From Corynebacterium hansenii (GTDB lineage: Bacteria; Actinomycetota; Actinomycetes; Mycobacteriales; Mycobacteriaceae), in contig NZ_CP047211.1 in the NCBI RefSeq assembly GCF_030408795.1, positions 1 to 64,000 on the forward strand: a DNA stretch of 64,000 nucleotides. Direction: 5' to 3'. The notes under the pieces were generated by a model. That model was not told the DNA's origin. It made no database searches and worked only from the letters and a program-made list of their open reading frames with translations. Positions 1 through 14,557 of the stretch are shown here, piece by piece. Position numbers and translations under genes: made by a program. Each line of letters starts with the position of its first letter. Position 1 is the first letter of the stretch.

Positions 1-285
1 ATGCGGCGGGGTGTGGATAGACTGTTGAGAAACCGACGCCGCGGAACGCTCCACACCTGTGCACCCAAGTGTGGAAGCCCTGGCCACCGGGCCAACACGG
101 TGTGGATCGAATTCCCACAACCGAAAGGCCCACCCGAAACACCCACCCCACCCCCGGCCGAACGACCAGCCATCGGCGCGGACGGGCGTGCCCGACCCTC
201 CACCCGAGGGCCCGGGCGCGGAAGAACCCCCGGAAACCCCGGGGGATGCGCAGACCGTCCGACCGACCCGAAAAGGATCACAGAG
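1..285. other. dnaA upstream region
   Basis: This stretch is open in frame with dnaA, but the encoded residues do not look like DnaA. It contains several TGTGG/CCACA motifs, for example TGTGGATAG at 11-19 and TGTGGATCG near 101, which resemble degenerate DnaA boxes. It probably holds the autoregulated dnaA promoter and part of the origin region. The window begins exactly at an in-frame ATG, which suggests the sequence was linearised at a predicted dnaA start; this is inference. Confidence 0.5.
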
Positions 286-2031
286 TTGACCACCCCCAGC
301 CGAAGCTTCCACGACACCTGGACCCGGGTCGTAGACATGCTCATCCAGGGCACGGACGTGCCCGAAGGGGACCCGCAGCCTCTCAAGACGAACCACAAGG
401 CGCTGCTCCGCTCCGTGCAACCGGTCGGCCAGGTCAACGGGTTCGTCCTGCTGGCCACCGGCAGCGAAATGGTCCAGACGCTGGTCAAGGAAGAGCTCGC
501 CGGCCGCATCGAGCGGGCCCTGGAGGCCATCACCGGCAGCCCGCAGCAGGTGGTGGTGACCATCTCGGAGGATTCCGGGCACGGCGACTCCGCCGACGCC
601 GGGCATGCCGCCGGCCAGGCCGGACCCGAGTCCGGCGCCGCCCCCGCCCACGGGCCCGGGCACGGCGGCGGGGATCCGCAGCATCGCGGCACCGATCGCA
701 TGCACCCCGCCCACCAGGCCGACGGCCGCGATTCCACCGCGTGGCGCACCCTCGAGTTCGAGCGGGACACACGCGATTCCGCCGAATTCGGCGACCCCCG
801 ACTCCGCCCCGCCGCGACGCACGTGCACGACCCGCGGTCGACGCAGATGCCCCAACCCAATCGCGGCCAGCAGCTGCCCAACCCCCCGCATGCGCCGCAC
901 CCCGGCGCCCCGCAGACGCAGGGGACGGCCGCCGACCTCTTCGGCCAGGGCAAATACCACCTGTCCGAGCTGCAGAACCCCATGAGCCAGCCGGTCGAGG
1001 AGCCGACGCTCAACCCGAAGTACACCTTCGAGACGTTCGTCATCGGCCCGCAGAACCGCTTCGCCGCCGCGGCGGCCGCCGCCGTCGCCGAGCAGCCGGC
1101 GCGCGCCTACAACCCGCTGTTCATTTCCGGCGGTTCCGGACTGGGCAAGACCCACCTGCTCCACGCGATCGGTCACTACGCGACGGCGCTCGACCCGAAG
1201 CTGCGCGTCCGCTACGTGTCGTCGGAGGAATTCACCAACGACTTCATCAACTCCGTCCGCGATGACGCGCAGGAGAGCTTCAAGCGCCGGTACCGCGACC
1301 TGGACATCCTCATCGTCGACGACATCCAGTTCCTGGAGGGCAAGGAAGGCACGCAGGAGGAGTTCTTCCACACCTTCAACGCGCTGCACCAGGCCGACCG
1401 CCAGATCGTGCTGTCCTCGGACCGCCCGCCGCGCGAGCTGAAGACGCTGGAGGAGCGCCTGCGCACCCGCTTCGAGTGGGGCCTGACCCCGGATCTGCAG
1501 CTGCCGGACCTGGAGACGCGCATCGCGATCCTGTCGAAGAAGGCGCAGCTCGACCGCCTCAACGTCCCGCATGACGTGCTGCAGTTCATCGCGGAGCACA
1601 CGGCGTCGTCGATCCGCGAGCTCGAGGGCCGCCTGCTGCAGGTCACCGCCCAGGCGTCGCTGCTGAAGATGCCGGTCACGCTGGCGCTGGCGGAGGAGAT
1701 CATCGGCTCGGACAGCGCCGTCGTCGAGATCACGCCGGACATCATCATTTCGGCGACCGCCGAGTTCTACGGCCTCACCGTCGCGGATCTCACGGGCCCG
1801 GGCAAGACCCGGCCGGTTTCGCATGCCCGCCAGGTGGCCATGTACCTGACCAGGTCGCTGATCGACATTTCCCTGCCGGCGATCGGCAAGGTCTTCGGCA
1901 ACCGCGACCATTCGACGGTCCTGTACGCCCACCGGAAGATCCAGAAGGAGATCACCGAAAAGCGCGCCACCCACGATCAGGTCAACGATCTGACCACGCG
2001 CATCCGCGAGCGATCCCGCACGGTCGGCTGA
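286..2031 (+). CDS. dnaA: Chromosomal replication initiator DnaA
   Basis: DnaA binds DnaA boxes and opens oriC. From the TTG at 286 the protein has 581 residues. The N-terminal helicase-interaction domain begins at once ([10 protein letters not shown]). A long Pro/Gly/His-rich linker follows at about 85-240, then the AAA+ domain with Walker A GGSGLGKT near residue 282 and Walker [11 protein letters not shown], and the C-terminal DNA-binding domain with the signature region [12 protein letters not shown]. The TTG start was chosen because AAAAGGA at 271-277 is a good ribosome-binding site with 8 nt spacing, and because homology to corynebacterial DnaA begins there. An in-frame ATG at position 1 would add 95 unrelated residues. 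The linker is longer than in C. glutamicum DnaA as recalled. Confidence 0.96.
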   Translation: MTTPSRSFHDTWTRVVDMLIQGTDVPEGDPQPLKTNHKALLRSVQPVGQVNGFVLLATGSEMVQTLVKEELAGRIERALEAITGSPQQVVVTISEDSGHGDSADAGHAAGQAGPESGAAPAHGPGHGGGDPQHRGTDRMHPAHQADGRDSTAWRTLEFERDTRDSAEFGDPRLRPAATHVHDPRSTQMPQPNRGQQLPNPPHAPHPGAPQTQGTAADLFGQGKYHLSELQNPMSQPVEEPTLNPKYTFETFVIGPQNRFAAAAAAAVAEQPARAYNPLFISGGSGLGKTHLLHAIGHYATALDPKLRVRYVSSEEFTNDFINSVRDDAQESFKRRYRDLDILIVDDIQFLEGKEGTQEEFFHTFNALHQADRQIVLSSDRPPRELKTLEERLRTRFEWGLTPDLQLPDLETRIAILSKKAQLDRLNVPHDVLQFIAEHTASSIRELEGRLLQVTAQASLLKMPVTLALAEEIIGSDSAVVEITPDIIISATAEFYGLTVADLTGPGKTRPVSHARQVAMYLTRSLIDISLPAIGKVFGNRDHSTVLYAHRKIQKEITEKRATHDQVNDLTTRIRERSRTVG

Positions 2032-2629
2032 TCGTCGCCGGGGATCGGCCCTGGGCCGTCCACGTCGCCGGCGACCGCACCGGCCCGCGACGGCGAGCGA
2101 CCGTCGCGCGGCATGCGCGGGACGTTCGCGGCTCTTTCGCTTGACGACGAATCGGCCGCGAAATCACGAGTCGGACACGTAATTACATCTGTGTAATTAG
2201 GAGACCCCGGTCACACCGATCTTGTGGTTAACCAGCCGTTTTTCGTTCACAGACCTGTGGATGAACGGTGTCCGACTGTGGACAAATTCGATCGCCGGGA
2301 ATTCATCCACAGATTGGCCCATCCGTCCACAGATTCATCAACTTTCCCTCAACACGCGGATCCCCGCGCCGACCAGCGATCCGACGCCCGACCCACAGGA
2401 TTCACAGCCCCTACTGCTTCCCCCGACCCTTCATCTCAATCACCGTCCGAGAAAAAGGGGCGTGTCGACAAACCGCGGTGACCGAGTCGCCGAACGACAA
2501 GAACTCATCGACCGCCGACATCACGGCGGCGAAACTGGGTTAAGGTTGTGTTTCGAAGAACGGTCGGCGACGGCCGGTCCGTCCGCGATCGCGGAGGGAC
2601 GACAAAACCGTGGAACTCATGGAGGGACG
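2032..2629. other. dnaA-dnaN intergenic region, likely oriC
   Basis: About 600 nt lie between dnaA and dnaN, the usual place for oriC in Actinobacteria. DnaA-box-like 9-mers include TGTGGTTAA (2223-2231), TGTGGATGA (2256-2264), TGTGGACAA (2277-2285, which is TTGTCCACA on the minus strand), TCATCCACA (2303-2311) and CCGTCCACA (2323-2331). The segment from about 2160 to 2480 is visibly richer in A and T than the flanking genes. A copy of GCTTGACGACG lies at 2139-2149. No protein gene is convincing here. Confidence 0.75.
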
Positions 2630-3820
2630 ATGGAGCAGACGGACGTGCGTCTCCGCGCCGCCAAGGACGATCTCGCTGATGCGGTGGGGTGGGTTGCACG
2701 TAATCTGCCGACGCGCCCGACGCAGCCGATCCTCCGCGGCATGGTTTTCACGGCCGGCGACGACGGCCTGGAGATCGCCGGTTACGACTACGAGGTTTCG
2801 ACGCAGATCCGCATCGCCGCGGAAATCTCCGAAACCGGTCGTTTCGCCGTCAACGGCAAGCTCGTCTCGGACATCGTCTCGAAGCTGCCCAACAAGCCGA
2901 TCGACATGCACTACGACGGCACGAAGGTCCTGGTCACCTGCGGCAAGTCCCGTTTCGAGCTGCCGGCGATGACGCTCGAGGACTACCCGGCGCTGCCGTC
3001 GGTCCCCGCCGCCACCGGCACCATCGACCCGCAGCTGTTCACCGAGGCGATCGGCCAGGTCGCCGTGGCCGCCGGCCGCGACGAAACCCTGCCCATGCTC
3101 ACCGGCATCCGCATGGAAACCGAGGGCGACACGGTCACGTTGGCCGCCACGGACCGCTTCCGGCTGGCGGTGCGCACGTTCAAGTGGAACCAGATCCCGG
3201 AAGGCGACGCGGAGCTGCTCATCCCGGCCAAGACCCTGGCCGACACCGCCCGTTCGCTGGATTCCGGTTCGAGCGAGCCGGTGACCCTGGCCTTCGGCGA
3301 CGGTTCCGACGGCCGCGCGGTCGGCGCCGACGGTCTGCTGGGCATTCTCGCGGACCCGCGCCGCACGACCACCCGCCTGCTCGACGCGGAATTCCCGAAG
3401 TTCCGCCCGCTGCTTCCGAAGCAGCACTCGTCGCTGGCCTCGGTGCGCATCGATCCCCTGCGCGAGGCCATCCGACGGGTGTCCCTGGTCGCCGATCGCG
3501 GCGCCCAGATCCGCATGGATTTCTCCGAGGGCCAGGTCGTCCTCTCCGCCCACGGCGACGAAGCCGGCCGCGCCGAGGAAGTCCTGGAGTGCGCCTTCGT
3601 CGGCGAGCCGCTGCTCATCGCGTTCAATCCGGGGTACCTCTCGGATGGCCTGTCCGCGATCCACACCGACCGCGTGGTCATGGGCTTCACGCAGCCGTCG
3701 CGTCCGGCGGTGCTCATCCCGGAACCGGATGAGCTGCCCGAGGCCGGCGAAGACGGCATGTTCCCGAACCCGGAGACGGAATTCACGTATCTGCTGATGC
3801 CCGTCCGCCTTCCGGGCTGA
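2630..3820 (+). CDS. dnaN: DNA polymerase III subunit beta (sliding clamp)
   Basis: DnaN forms the dimeric ring clamp that tethers DNA polymerase III to the template. The 396-residue product starts [10 protein letters not shown] and shows the three-domain clamp layout, with conserved [11 protein letters not shown] near the N terminus, TDRFRLAVR in the middle and the C-terminal [11 protein letters not shown] end. GGAGGG at 2621-2626 is the ribosome-binding site for the ATG at 2630. The reading frame stays open far upstream into the origin region, but that extension carries no clamp homology. recF follows 52 nt downstream in the same direction. Confidence 0.96.
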   Translation: MEQTDVRLRAAKDDLADAVGWVARNLPTRPTQPILRGMVFTAGDDGLEIAGYDYEVSTQIRIAAEISETGRFAVNGKLVSDIVSKLPNKPIDMHYDGTKVLVTCGKSRFELPAMTLEDYPALPSVPAATGTIDPQLFTEAIGQVAVAAGRDETLPMLTGIRMETEGDTVTLAATDRFRLAVRTFKWNQIPEGDAELLIPAKTLADTARSLDSGSSEPVTLAFGDGSDGRAVGADGLLGILADPRRTTTRLLDAEFPKFRPLLPKQHSSLASVRIDPLREAIRRVSLVADRGAQIRMDFSEGQVVLSAHGDEAGRAEEVLECAFVGEPLLIAFNPGYLSDGLSAIHTDRVVMGFTQPSRPAVLIPEPDELPEAGEDGMFPNPETEFTYLLMPVRLPG

Positions 3821-3872
3821 CCGGCGACTCCGGGGCGGAAGGAAAGCGGGGCGACGTCCCCGCGGTGCCGAC

Positions 3873-5108
3873 ATGTATCTGCGTTCGCTGAGTTTGCGCG
3901 ACTTCCGGTCGTGGCCCGATCTCAGCCTGGAGCTCGAGCCGGGCATCACCGTGTTCACGGGGCGCAACGGCTACGGCAAGACGAACATCGTCGAGGCCGT
4001 CGGGTACCTGTCCACGCTGTCGTCGCATCGGGTGTCCACGGATGCGCCGCTGGTCAGGTCGGGTGCCGACTCGGCGCGGGTGTCCGCCACCGCCGTCAAC
4101 GACGGACGGGAACTCACCGCGCACCTGCTGATCAACCCGCATCGCGCGAATCAAGCGCAGCTCAACCGGACGCGGCTGCGCAGCCCGCGCGAGCTGCTGG
4201 GCACCGTGCGCTCGGTGTTCTTCGCGCCGGAGGACCTGGAGCTGGTCAAGGGCGAACCCGCCCAGCGGCGCCGCTACCTCGATGATCTGCTCGCCGTGCG
4301 CAGGCCGCGCATGGCCGGGGCCAGGTTGGAGTACGAGCGGATCCTGCGCCAGCGCAACGCGCTGCTCAAGACGGCCGGCGGTTCGCTGCGCCGCGGCTAT
4401 TCCTCCGCCGAGGGACAGGCGGCGCTGGCCACGCTCGATACGTGGGATGCGCAGTTGGCGCACGTCGGCGCGATCATCACGGCGGCGCGCATCGCGCTGG
4501 TCCGCGATCTCGCGCCCCGCGTCGTGGAGGCCTACGCCACCCTCGCGCCGTCGTCGCGGCCGGCCCACGTGGAATACCGCACGAAGCTGCCCGCCGACGA
4601 CCTCCCCGATGACCCCGAGATCATCGAGGCGCTGCTGCTCACCGAGCTCGGCGCCCGCCGCAACCGCGAAATCGAGCGCGGCATCAGCCTGGTCGGGCCG
4701 CATCGCGATGACCTGCAGCTCAATCTCGGCGACGCCGCGGCAAAGGGCTTCGCCAGCCACGGTGAGACCTGGTCGTTCGCGCTGTCGCTGCGGCTGGCGG
4801 CGTACCTCATGCTCCGCGAGGAGGGCCCGGACCCGATCCTCGTCCTCGACGACGTCTTCGCGGAACTCGACCGGCACCGGCGTGAAGCGCTGGTCGGCAT
4901 CGCGAAGGAGGCCGAGCAAGTGCTCATCACCTCCGCCGTCGGCGAAGAACTGCCCGAGGGGCTTGCCGACGCCCCGCGCGTGACCACCCACGTCGTGACC
5001 GTCGAAGACACCGAAGCGGGTCGGATCTCGGTGCTCGACGCCGACGTCGCCGAAGCCCCCGATACCGCAGCCACCGGCGACGTCACCTCACCCGAAGGTG
5101 ACCGGTGA
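3873..5108 (+). CDS. recF: DNA replication and repair protein RecF
   Basis: RecF is an SMC-like ATPase that helps load RecA at gaps. The product is 411 residues, slightly longer than usual because of a Thr/Ala/Asp-rich C-terminal tail. Visible motifs are the start [14 protein letters not shown], Walker [10 protein letters not shown] near residue 30, the ABC-like GPHRDDLQL and Walker [13 protein letters not shown]. Its stop overlaps the GTG/ATG start of the DUF721 gene, so the two are probably translationally coupled. Confidence 0.95.
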   Translation: MYLRSLSLRDFRSWPDLSLELEPGITVFTGRNGYGKTNIVEAVGYLSTLSSHRVSTDAPLVRSGADSARVSATAVNDGRELTAHLLINPHRANQAQLNRTRLRSPRELLGTVRSVFFAPEDLELVKGEPAQRRRYLDDLLAVRRPRMAGARLEYERILRQRNALLKTAGGSLRRGYSSAEGQAALATLDTWDAQLAHVGAIITAARIALVRDLAPRVVEAYATLAPSSRPAHVEYRTKLPADDLPDDPEIIEALLLTELGARRNREIERGISLVGPHRDDLQLNLGDAAAKGFASHGETWSFALSLRLAAYLMLREEGPDPILVLDDVFAELDRHRREALVGIAKEAEQVLITSAVGEELPEGLADAPRVTTHVVTVEDTEAGRISVLDADVAEAPDTAATGDVTSPEGDR

Positions 5109-5743
5109 TGGTCGACGACGAAGCCCCCGACCTGGTCGGCGAGGTGTTCGAGCGGATGCGGTCGACGGCGAAAACCGGCGGCAAACACCCGCCCTCGCTC
5201 CAGCGGCCGCCCCGGAAGAATTCCGGGTTCACGCTGGACGCCGGACCGCGGGTGGTGAAGCGGGATGAGGAAGGCCGGATCGCCGGAGACGGCGGGGACA
5301 CCGCGCCCGTCGTGCGCGATCGCGCCGGCACGCGCGTGCCGCAACGCCTGCTCTACCGAGACGGCATCCGCATCCGCCGGCGCCGCGATCGAAGCCCCCT
5401 GACCTTCGGCGCGGTCCTGGCCGGACAGGCCAATGAGCGCGGGTGGCAGCGCAACATCGCCAACGGCATCATCATGTCGAAATGGCCGGACATCGTCGGC
5501 GAGGTCATCGCCGACCACGCGGAAGTCGTGGAGTTCAAGGAGAACACGCTGGTCGTCCAATGCGCGTCGAGCACGTGGGCGACGCAGCTGCGCCTCGCGC
5601 AATCCAAGATCCTGGCGACGATCGCGGAGGAGGTCGGGGACGGCATCGTCGAAAAGCTGCACATCAAGGGGCCATCCGGGCCGAGCTGGTCCAAGGGGCG
5701 GCTGCGGGTCAAGGGCCGGGGGCCGCGTGACACCTACGGCTGA
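5105..5743 (+). CDS. DUF721 (DciA-like) protein
   Basis: This gene encodes the DUF721 protein always found after recF in Actinobacteria. Members of the DciA family act as loaders or partners of the replicative helicase; the role here is inferred from family and position. The protein is 212 residues. It has a variable charged N terminus, then the conserved core at about 95-185 ([42 protein letters not shown]), and ends in a basic tail. The start is GTG 5105 or the adjacent ATG 5108; either overlaps the recF stop. Confidence 0.88.
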   Translation: MMVDDEAPDLVGEVFERMRSTAKTGGKHPPSLQRPPRKNSGFTLDAGPRVVKRDEEGRIAGDGGDTAPVVRDRAGTRVPQRLLYRDGIRIRRRRDRSPLTFGAVLAGQANERGWQRNIANGIIMSKWPDIVGEVIADHAEVVEFKENTLVVQCASSTWATQLRLAQSKILATIAEEVGDGIVEKLHIKGPSGPSWSKGRLRVKGRGPRDTYG

Positions 5744-5920
5744 GCAGTGGAGCCGTGTTCCGGGCGGATCCCGCGCTCGAGGCCGAGGCCGACGGCGAAC
5801 CCGTGCCGCCGAATGGGGCGGCGGGTCGCGTGCGGCGTGTTTTGGCGGCGAAAGCGCGGATCACACCGACCCGATTTCCCGAAAATCGGCGCTCAAAGGC
5901 TTTCTGACGTGACCTGATGC

Positions 5921-8034
<2,114 letters not shown>

Positions 8035-8095
8035 TGAGTGCGCGGGTCGGCGGGCCGGACGTTGGACCGGCATCGACCTGCTGCTTTACGACGCC

Positions 8096-8146
8096 GATGG
8101 GGTGTCGGCAACAGTCTCGACATGAGATTGTCGCCGACACCCCATC
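8096..8146. terminator. Long hairpin between convergent gyrB and lipase genes
   Basis: Arms GATGGGGTGTCGGC (8096-8109) and GCCGACACCCCATC (8133-8146) are perfectly complementary. The inner sequences ACAGTCTC and GAGATTGT extend the stem to about 23 bp with one mismatch and one G-T pair. There is no T run on either side, so it resembles the tail-less terminators described in Actinobacteria. It probably serves both converging genes. Confidence 0.65.
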
Positions 8147-8221
8147 ATTGGCATCCGCCCATGGATGGCGCGGCGGGCCGTCGTCGAGCAAAGACGCCGG
8201 ACCGCCGCGGAGCGGGCCCGG

Positions 8222-9763
8222 TCAGGAAGCGGGGACCGGGATCTCGCCGGAGCCGCCCGGAATCACCGCGCCCGAACAGGCGCCGGCGGCAGGAGCGCCG
8301 TTGAACATGGCCAGAATGAAGCCGATGCCGAACGGGGCGCCGCTGACCGCCTGCGCGAAGTGGTTGTACGAGCCGATCTTCGGCAGGGCGTCGTCGAGGT
8401 AGAAGACCTCGCCGCCGTTGGAGCACCACGTCTCGGACAGATCGCGGGCCTGGCGGTACTCGACGTTCTCGTCGTGGCGGCCGGAGACGATCATCGTCGG
8501 TGCCGACGGCTTGCCGCGGCCGATGCGCTGGTCCTCCATCGCCGCGCGGCCCTCGGGAATCTCGCCGAGGATCTCGTCGAGGCTGCGGCCGCCGACGGTC
8601 CACTCGTTGGTGCGCTGGTAGCCGTAGGCCGAGGTGATCTCGTTGGTGCACATCGAGGACAGCGCGTCGAGCGTGGCCTGGCCCTGCTCGTTCATGTGGC
8701 GCTTCATCAGCGGGCCAATTTCGGGATAGCGCGCCGCGAGGCCGTTGATGGTGAAGCCGATCGCGCCGACCAGGTCGGAGCCGTCGATGTTGCGCTGGAC
8801 GGCGTCGAGGTCGGCCGGGGGCGCCGACGCGTACGCCGCGGCGACCGGGACGTCGGGGGCATAGGAGGCTGCTTCCTCCACGGCGGCGGCCGACGCGCCG
8901 CCGCCCTGCGAGTGGCCGTAGAAGGCGACCTTGCCGTTGCCGCCGGAAAGGTTCCGTGCCGCGCGGGCGCCGTCGAGCATCGCATGCGCCTGCTCCGCCC
9001 GGTTCATGTACGTGTGCATGCCGGGCGTGCCCATGCCGATGTAGTCGGTGACGAATACGCGGACCCCGGCGCCGGCGAAGACCCAGTCGTAGAGGCCCTC
9101 GAGATTGACCAGGCGCTTCGACGAAAACGGATCGGCCTGATTATCCAGCGGCCAGTTCCGCGACGGCGCGCACTGATCGCCCTGACCGACGGTGCCTCGG
9201 CCGATGACGACAGTCGGCCGCTCTCCCGCCCCGGTCCAGGGGACGGAGGGCTCGACCATGTAGCCGCTGACCGGAACCGCCTTGCCGTGCATGTCGGTGG
9301 TGGAATACAGGACCTTCGTCACCGACGACGGCAGGGGATAATCCAGCTCCGGCGGCATCGGCGCGGTGGGGGCGGTCGCCGTGCGCAGGATGGAGCCGGG
9401 GGCGCCCGGGGTGACGGTGGACGTGTCGTAGAAGGAATCGTCGATGGCGGGGGAGTCGTCGGAGGAGCCGGGGGAGGCCGCGGCCGGGCCTCCGGCGGAG
9501 CCCGGGAGTCCGTTGGCCGGACCATCGGAGGTCGGGGCGTCGCCGGCAGGATCGTCGGGGGCATCGGGACTTCCGGGCGAAGCCGCCGGCCCGCCCGGAA
9601 GGCCGGGGATGGCGGCCGGGTTGCCGGGGAGACCGGGGACGCCCGCCGGCAGGCCCGGGAGAACCGGGGCGGCGGAGGCCGGGGCGAGCACGCCGCCGAT
9701 CATGAAGGTGCTGACGAGGGCTGCTGCTGCGGCGCGGCGCCGGATGCGGGTGCGGAATGCCAT
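8222..9763 (-). CDS. Secreted lipase of the LIP (secretory lipase) family
   Basis: This is a 513-residue exported alpha/beta-hydrolase of the secretory lipase family, likely acting on triacylglycerols or esters outside the cell. It has a basic N terminus, a hydrophobic stretch and an Ala-x-Ala-like cleavage region near residue 32. A low-complexity Pro/Gly/Ser linker with repeated PGLP follows to about residue 100. The hydrolase domain carries the nucleophile motif GHSQGG with Ser at about residue 285 and a late SGRHDENV and YNHFA that fit the Asp and His of the triad. The start at 9763 was chosen because it directly precedes the signal peptide. The gene converges on gyrB. Confidence 0.88.
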   Translation of the reverse strand: MAFRTRIRRRAAAAALVSTFMIGGVLAPASAAPVLPGLPAGVPGLPGNPAAIPGLPGGPAASPGSPDAPDDPAGDAPTSDGPANGLPGSAGGPAAASPGSSDDSPAIDDSFYDTSTVTPGAPGSILRTATAPTAPMPPELDYPLPSSVTKVLYSTTDMHGKAVPVSGYMVEPSVPWTGAGERPTVVIGRGTVGQGDQCAPSRNWPLDNQADPFSSKRLVNLEGLYDWVFAGAGVRVFVTDYIGMGTPGMHTYMNRAEQAHAMLDGARAARNLSGGNGKVAFYGHSQGGGASAAAVEEAASYAPDVPVAAAYASAPPADLDAVQRNIDGSDLVGAIGFTINGLAARYPEIGPLMKRHMNEQGQATLDALSSMCTNEITSAYGYQRTNEWTVGGRSLDEILGEIPEGRAAMEDQRIGRGKPSAPTMIVSGRHDENVEYRQARDLSETWCSNGGEVFYLDDALPKIGSYNHFAQAVSGAPFGIGFILAMFNGAPAAGACSGAVIPGGSGEIPVPAS

Positions 9764-10127
9764 GGGTCGTATTATTGGCGAACGCAAAGGGAAACGCGGA
9801 CGTTTCGGCGGAAAACCGTGCCCTGCCTGTGAATTTGCGGCGGACGCGGGCCGCGGGGGTGCGGGGGTGCACTGCGCAACGGCGTTCGGCGCTCGCCCCG
9901 GTTTTCCCCCCGACGATTCCGGGGATATCGTATCGCCCGTGAACCAACACGATGAGCAGGCGAATCCCGGTGCCGTTCCCCGCAGGGGCGGCACCGGCGG
10001 TGACGCGGTAAACGCGCGCGGCGGCCGCGCGAATCATGCCGCCGAGATGCCCGGCGACTTCGTTGCGGGCCCCGGCGCCGGACATGAGCGCGTCGAGCCC
10101 GTCGCCCGCACGCGCGAGGAGCCCGAG
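9764..10127. other. Divergent intergenic region, lipase / hydrolase
   Basis: No separate gene is supported. The plus frame of the downstream hydrolase stays open through here, with possible starts at GTG 9939 and ATG 10046. The encoded residues are low-complexity and lack homology to the hydrolase core. Confidence 0.4.
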
Positions 10128-10991
10128 ATGATCGAGCGCGTCCTCCTCGACGGTTCGGTCACGCCCATGCAGATCCACCGCCCGAAGGGCAAGCCTCGGG
10201 CGATCGTCGTGTTCTTCCCCGGGTTCGGCATGGGCGCCCGGTACTACTGGCCGATGGCCCAGGAGCTCCGCGACCGCGGTTTCGCCGTGCTGGTCTCGGA
10301 GCTCCACGGCCAGGGCGGCCAGACCGCCCGCGCCACCCGCGGGCACCAGTGGGGTTACCACGAGATCGCGTCCGTGGATTACCCGGCGGCAGTCGCCGCG
10401 GCCCGCAAGGAATTCCAGGAACCGGGGGAGCGCCTGCCCCTGTATCTGATGTGCCATTCGATGGGCGGGCAAATCGGCTCGCTGTACCTCGCGCGCCCGG
10501 AAGCCGACGTCGACGGGATGATCACCATCGGTTCCGGCACCCCCCACTACATCCGGTTCACCGGCCGCGAATACACGCGGCTGTGCTGGGGCGGGCCGGT
10601 GATGTGGACCGTCTCCACGATTCTGGGGTACTGGCCGGCGGGCCCGTGGGACCTCGCCCGGTACGGGCGCCAGTCGGGCCGCCACGTCCGGGAGTGGGCG
10701 ATGTTCGCGCGCAACGGGCGGCTGCGCCCCACGCAGGCGGACATCGATTACTCGCGGGAGATGTTGAAGGTCACCACGCCCGTGCTCATGCTGACGTGCG
10801 ACGGCGACCGCGATTGCACGCCGGATTCGGCGATGGATCTGGCCTCGCGCCTGCCCGCCGCCGCTCGTTTCGAGTTCATCGACCGCCGCTTGGGCCACAA
10901 CCGCTGGGCGCGCGAGCCGGAGGCGGTGGCCGATCGATTCGAGCTGTGGCTCGAAGAGCTCGCAGTCGGGGGAACTCGCCCGCCCCGGTGA
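10128..10991 (+). CDS. Serine alpha/beta hydrolase
   Basis: This is an alpha/beta-hydrolase of 287 residues with no signal peptide, so it is probably cytoplasmic. It shows the oxyanion-hole strand VVFFPGFGMGA, the strand/loop VSELHGQGGQ, the nucleophile elbow CHSMGGQ (G-x-S-x-G type with Cys at the first position), and late acid and base candidates GDRDCTPDS and RRLGHNRW. The substrate is not predictable; it resembles lysophospholipase or monoacylglycerol-lipase-like hydrolases. ATG 10128 was chosen because AGGAG at 10117-10121 sits 6 nt upstream. In-frame starts further upstream (10046, 9939) lack such a site. Confidence 0.8.
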   Translation: MIERVLLDGSVTPMQIHRPKGKPRAIVVFFPGFGMGARYYWPMAQELRDRGFAVLVSELHGQGGQTARATRGHQWGYHEIASVDYPAAVAAARKEFQEPGERLPLYLMCHSMGGQIGSLYLARPEADVDGMITIGSGTPHYIRFTGREYTRLCWGGPVMWTVSTILGYWPAGPWDLARYGRQSGRHVREWAMFARNGRLRPTQADIDYSREMLKVTTPVLMLTCDGDRDCTPDSAMDLASRLPAAARFEFIDRRLGHNRWAREPEAVADRFELWLEELAVGGTRPPR

Positions 10992-10996
10992 CGGGC

Positions 10997-11437
10997 TCAG
11001 TGCGGCGGTGACGCAGGTGGGCCGGGCATGCGTGCACCGGCGATGGCTGCGGCCCGCTCGAGGGACATGGCCTCGCCCAGGAGCCGGCCGTGGACCAGCA
11101 CCGCCGTCACCGCGAACGCTGCATTGCCCCGGTCGAGGGGCTTGAGACGCCGGATGGTTACGGCCAGCGCCCGCATGCGCTCCTCGTCGGAGGCGCCGCC
11201 ATTCATGCTGGTCGCAGCGTTAAGGGCAATCGCCCCGGCTGCATCGCTGCGCGCGCCCGCATTCACGCCGTTCGCCCCGGGGTCGTGGACGTCGATGCCG
11301 GCGATCACCCCCTCCGCCGCGGCGGCCGCGGCCGGCAACGCCCACGGCCGCACGATGCGCACGTCCGCGAACTCGGGGAGCAGTTCCACCAGAACGTCGA
11401 TGACGGACACGAGGTCCTCGGCGGTCAAACCCCGCAT
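10997..11437 (-). CDS. Degenerate Doc/Fic-like toxin partner
   Basis: The 146-residue product begins MRGLTAEDLVSVIDVLVE, which resembles the N terminus of death-on-curing (Doc) toxins. It later carries IRRLKPLDRGNAAFAV-TAVLVHGRLLG, which aligns by eye with the Fic/Doc core HPFxDGNKRxAxxAxxxFLxxNG. The catalytic His is Lys and the GNKR element is GNAA, so AMPylation or phosphorylation activity is unlikely. It follows a ribbon-helix-helix antitoxin gene after a 103-nt gap with no clear ribosome-binding site. An ATG overlapping the antitoxin stop opens in a different frame that ends after about 40 codons, hinting at an old frameshift. It may be a decaying toxin. Confidence 0.55.
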   Translation of the reverse strand: MRGLTAEDLVSVIDVLVELLPEFADVRIVRPWALPAAAAAAEGVIAGIDVHDPGANGVNAGARSDAAGAIALNAATSMNGGASDEERMRALAVTIRRLKPLDRGNAAFAVTAVLVHGRLLGEAMSLERAAAIAGARMPGPPASPPH

Positions 11438-11540
11438 GCGGCACCGCCGGACATCGCGGCACGGTCCGCGCTTATTGGCGCATGGTTGGTCCGGAACCCC
11501 GCACCGCCGATGACTTTCCTCATTTCGCCCACCCCCGCGC

Positions 11541-11744
11541 TCATTTAGCCAGGCGCCGCAGCACGGCGGCGTGCGATTCGACGGTCTCCGCGGCGAGCAT
11601 CCGCACCTCGGCATCCCGCACCGAGCGGGCGGCCGCCTCCACGATCGCGCGCCGCGCCGCCTCCTGCTTCGACGTGCCCCTCGTGCCCGCCAGCAACGCC
11701 AGCGCCCGATCCTCCGCCGGGCTCAGCCTCAATGTCATCGCCAT
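11541..11744 (-). CDS. Ribbon-helix-helix (CopG-like) antitoxin
   Basis: This 67-residue protein starts MAMTLRLSPAEDRALALLA, and TSKQEAARRAIVEAAAR follows. That is the beta-strand plus two-helix pattern of RHH antitoxins found upstream of doc genes in Actinobacteria. It would bind its own promoter and neutralise the partner toxin. The first codon lies about 7 nt after a TATTCT -10 (11751-11756, minus strand), so the mRNA may be leaderless. A palindrome at 11775-11793 lies just upstream. Confidence 0.72.
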   Translation of the reverse strand: MAMTLRLSPAEDRALALLAGTRGTSKQEAARRAIVEAAARSVRDAEVRMLAAETVESHAAVLRRLAK

Positions 11745-11774
11745 GCCGACAGAATAACGCCGCGACGGCGAAAA

Positions 11775-11793
11775 CGGTATCACCCTGATACCG
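11775..11793 (-). promoter_or_regulatory. Palindromic operator of the antitoxin promoter
   Basis: CGGTATCA-CCC-TGATACCG is a perfect 8-bp inverted repeat with a 3-nt spacer. It lies 31 nt upstream of the antitoxin start and overlaps where the -35 of the TATTCT promoter should be. Autorepression by the ribbon-helix-helix protein is inferred. Confidence 0.6.
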
Positions 11794-11953
11794 CTCCCAC
11801 GGCGCGACATCGCAAAGCGGGCCCCGCAACGGCCCGCACGGCGCCGACGACGCATTCCCGGGGCGTATGCTGGGGGAGTAAAACTCTCGAACCCGCAATG
11901 CGCCGCCACCACCGGCGCCACCCGAGCGCGGGGAAGACCCGGAGGTAAAACGA

Positions 11954-14554
<2,601 letters not shown>

Positions 14555-14557
14555 GCC

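Noticed and set aside
8165..9832. Long plus-strand frame opposite the lipase
   Set aside because: No protein features; the minus-strand lipase has a signal peptide and catalytic motif.
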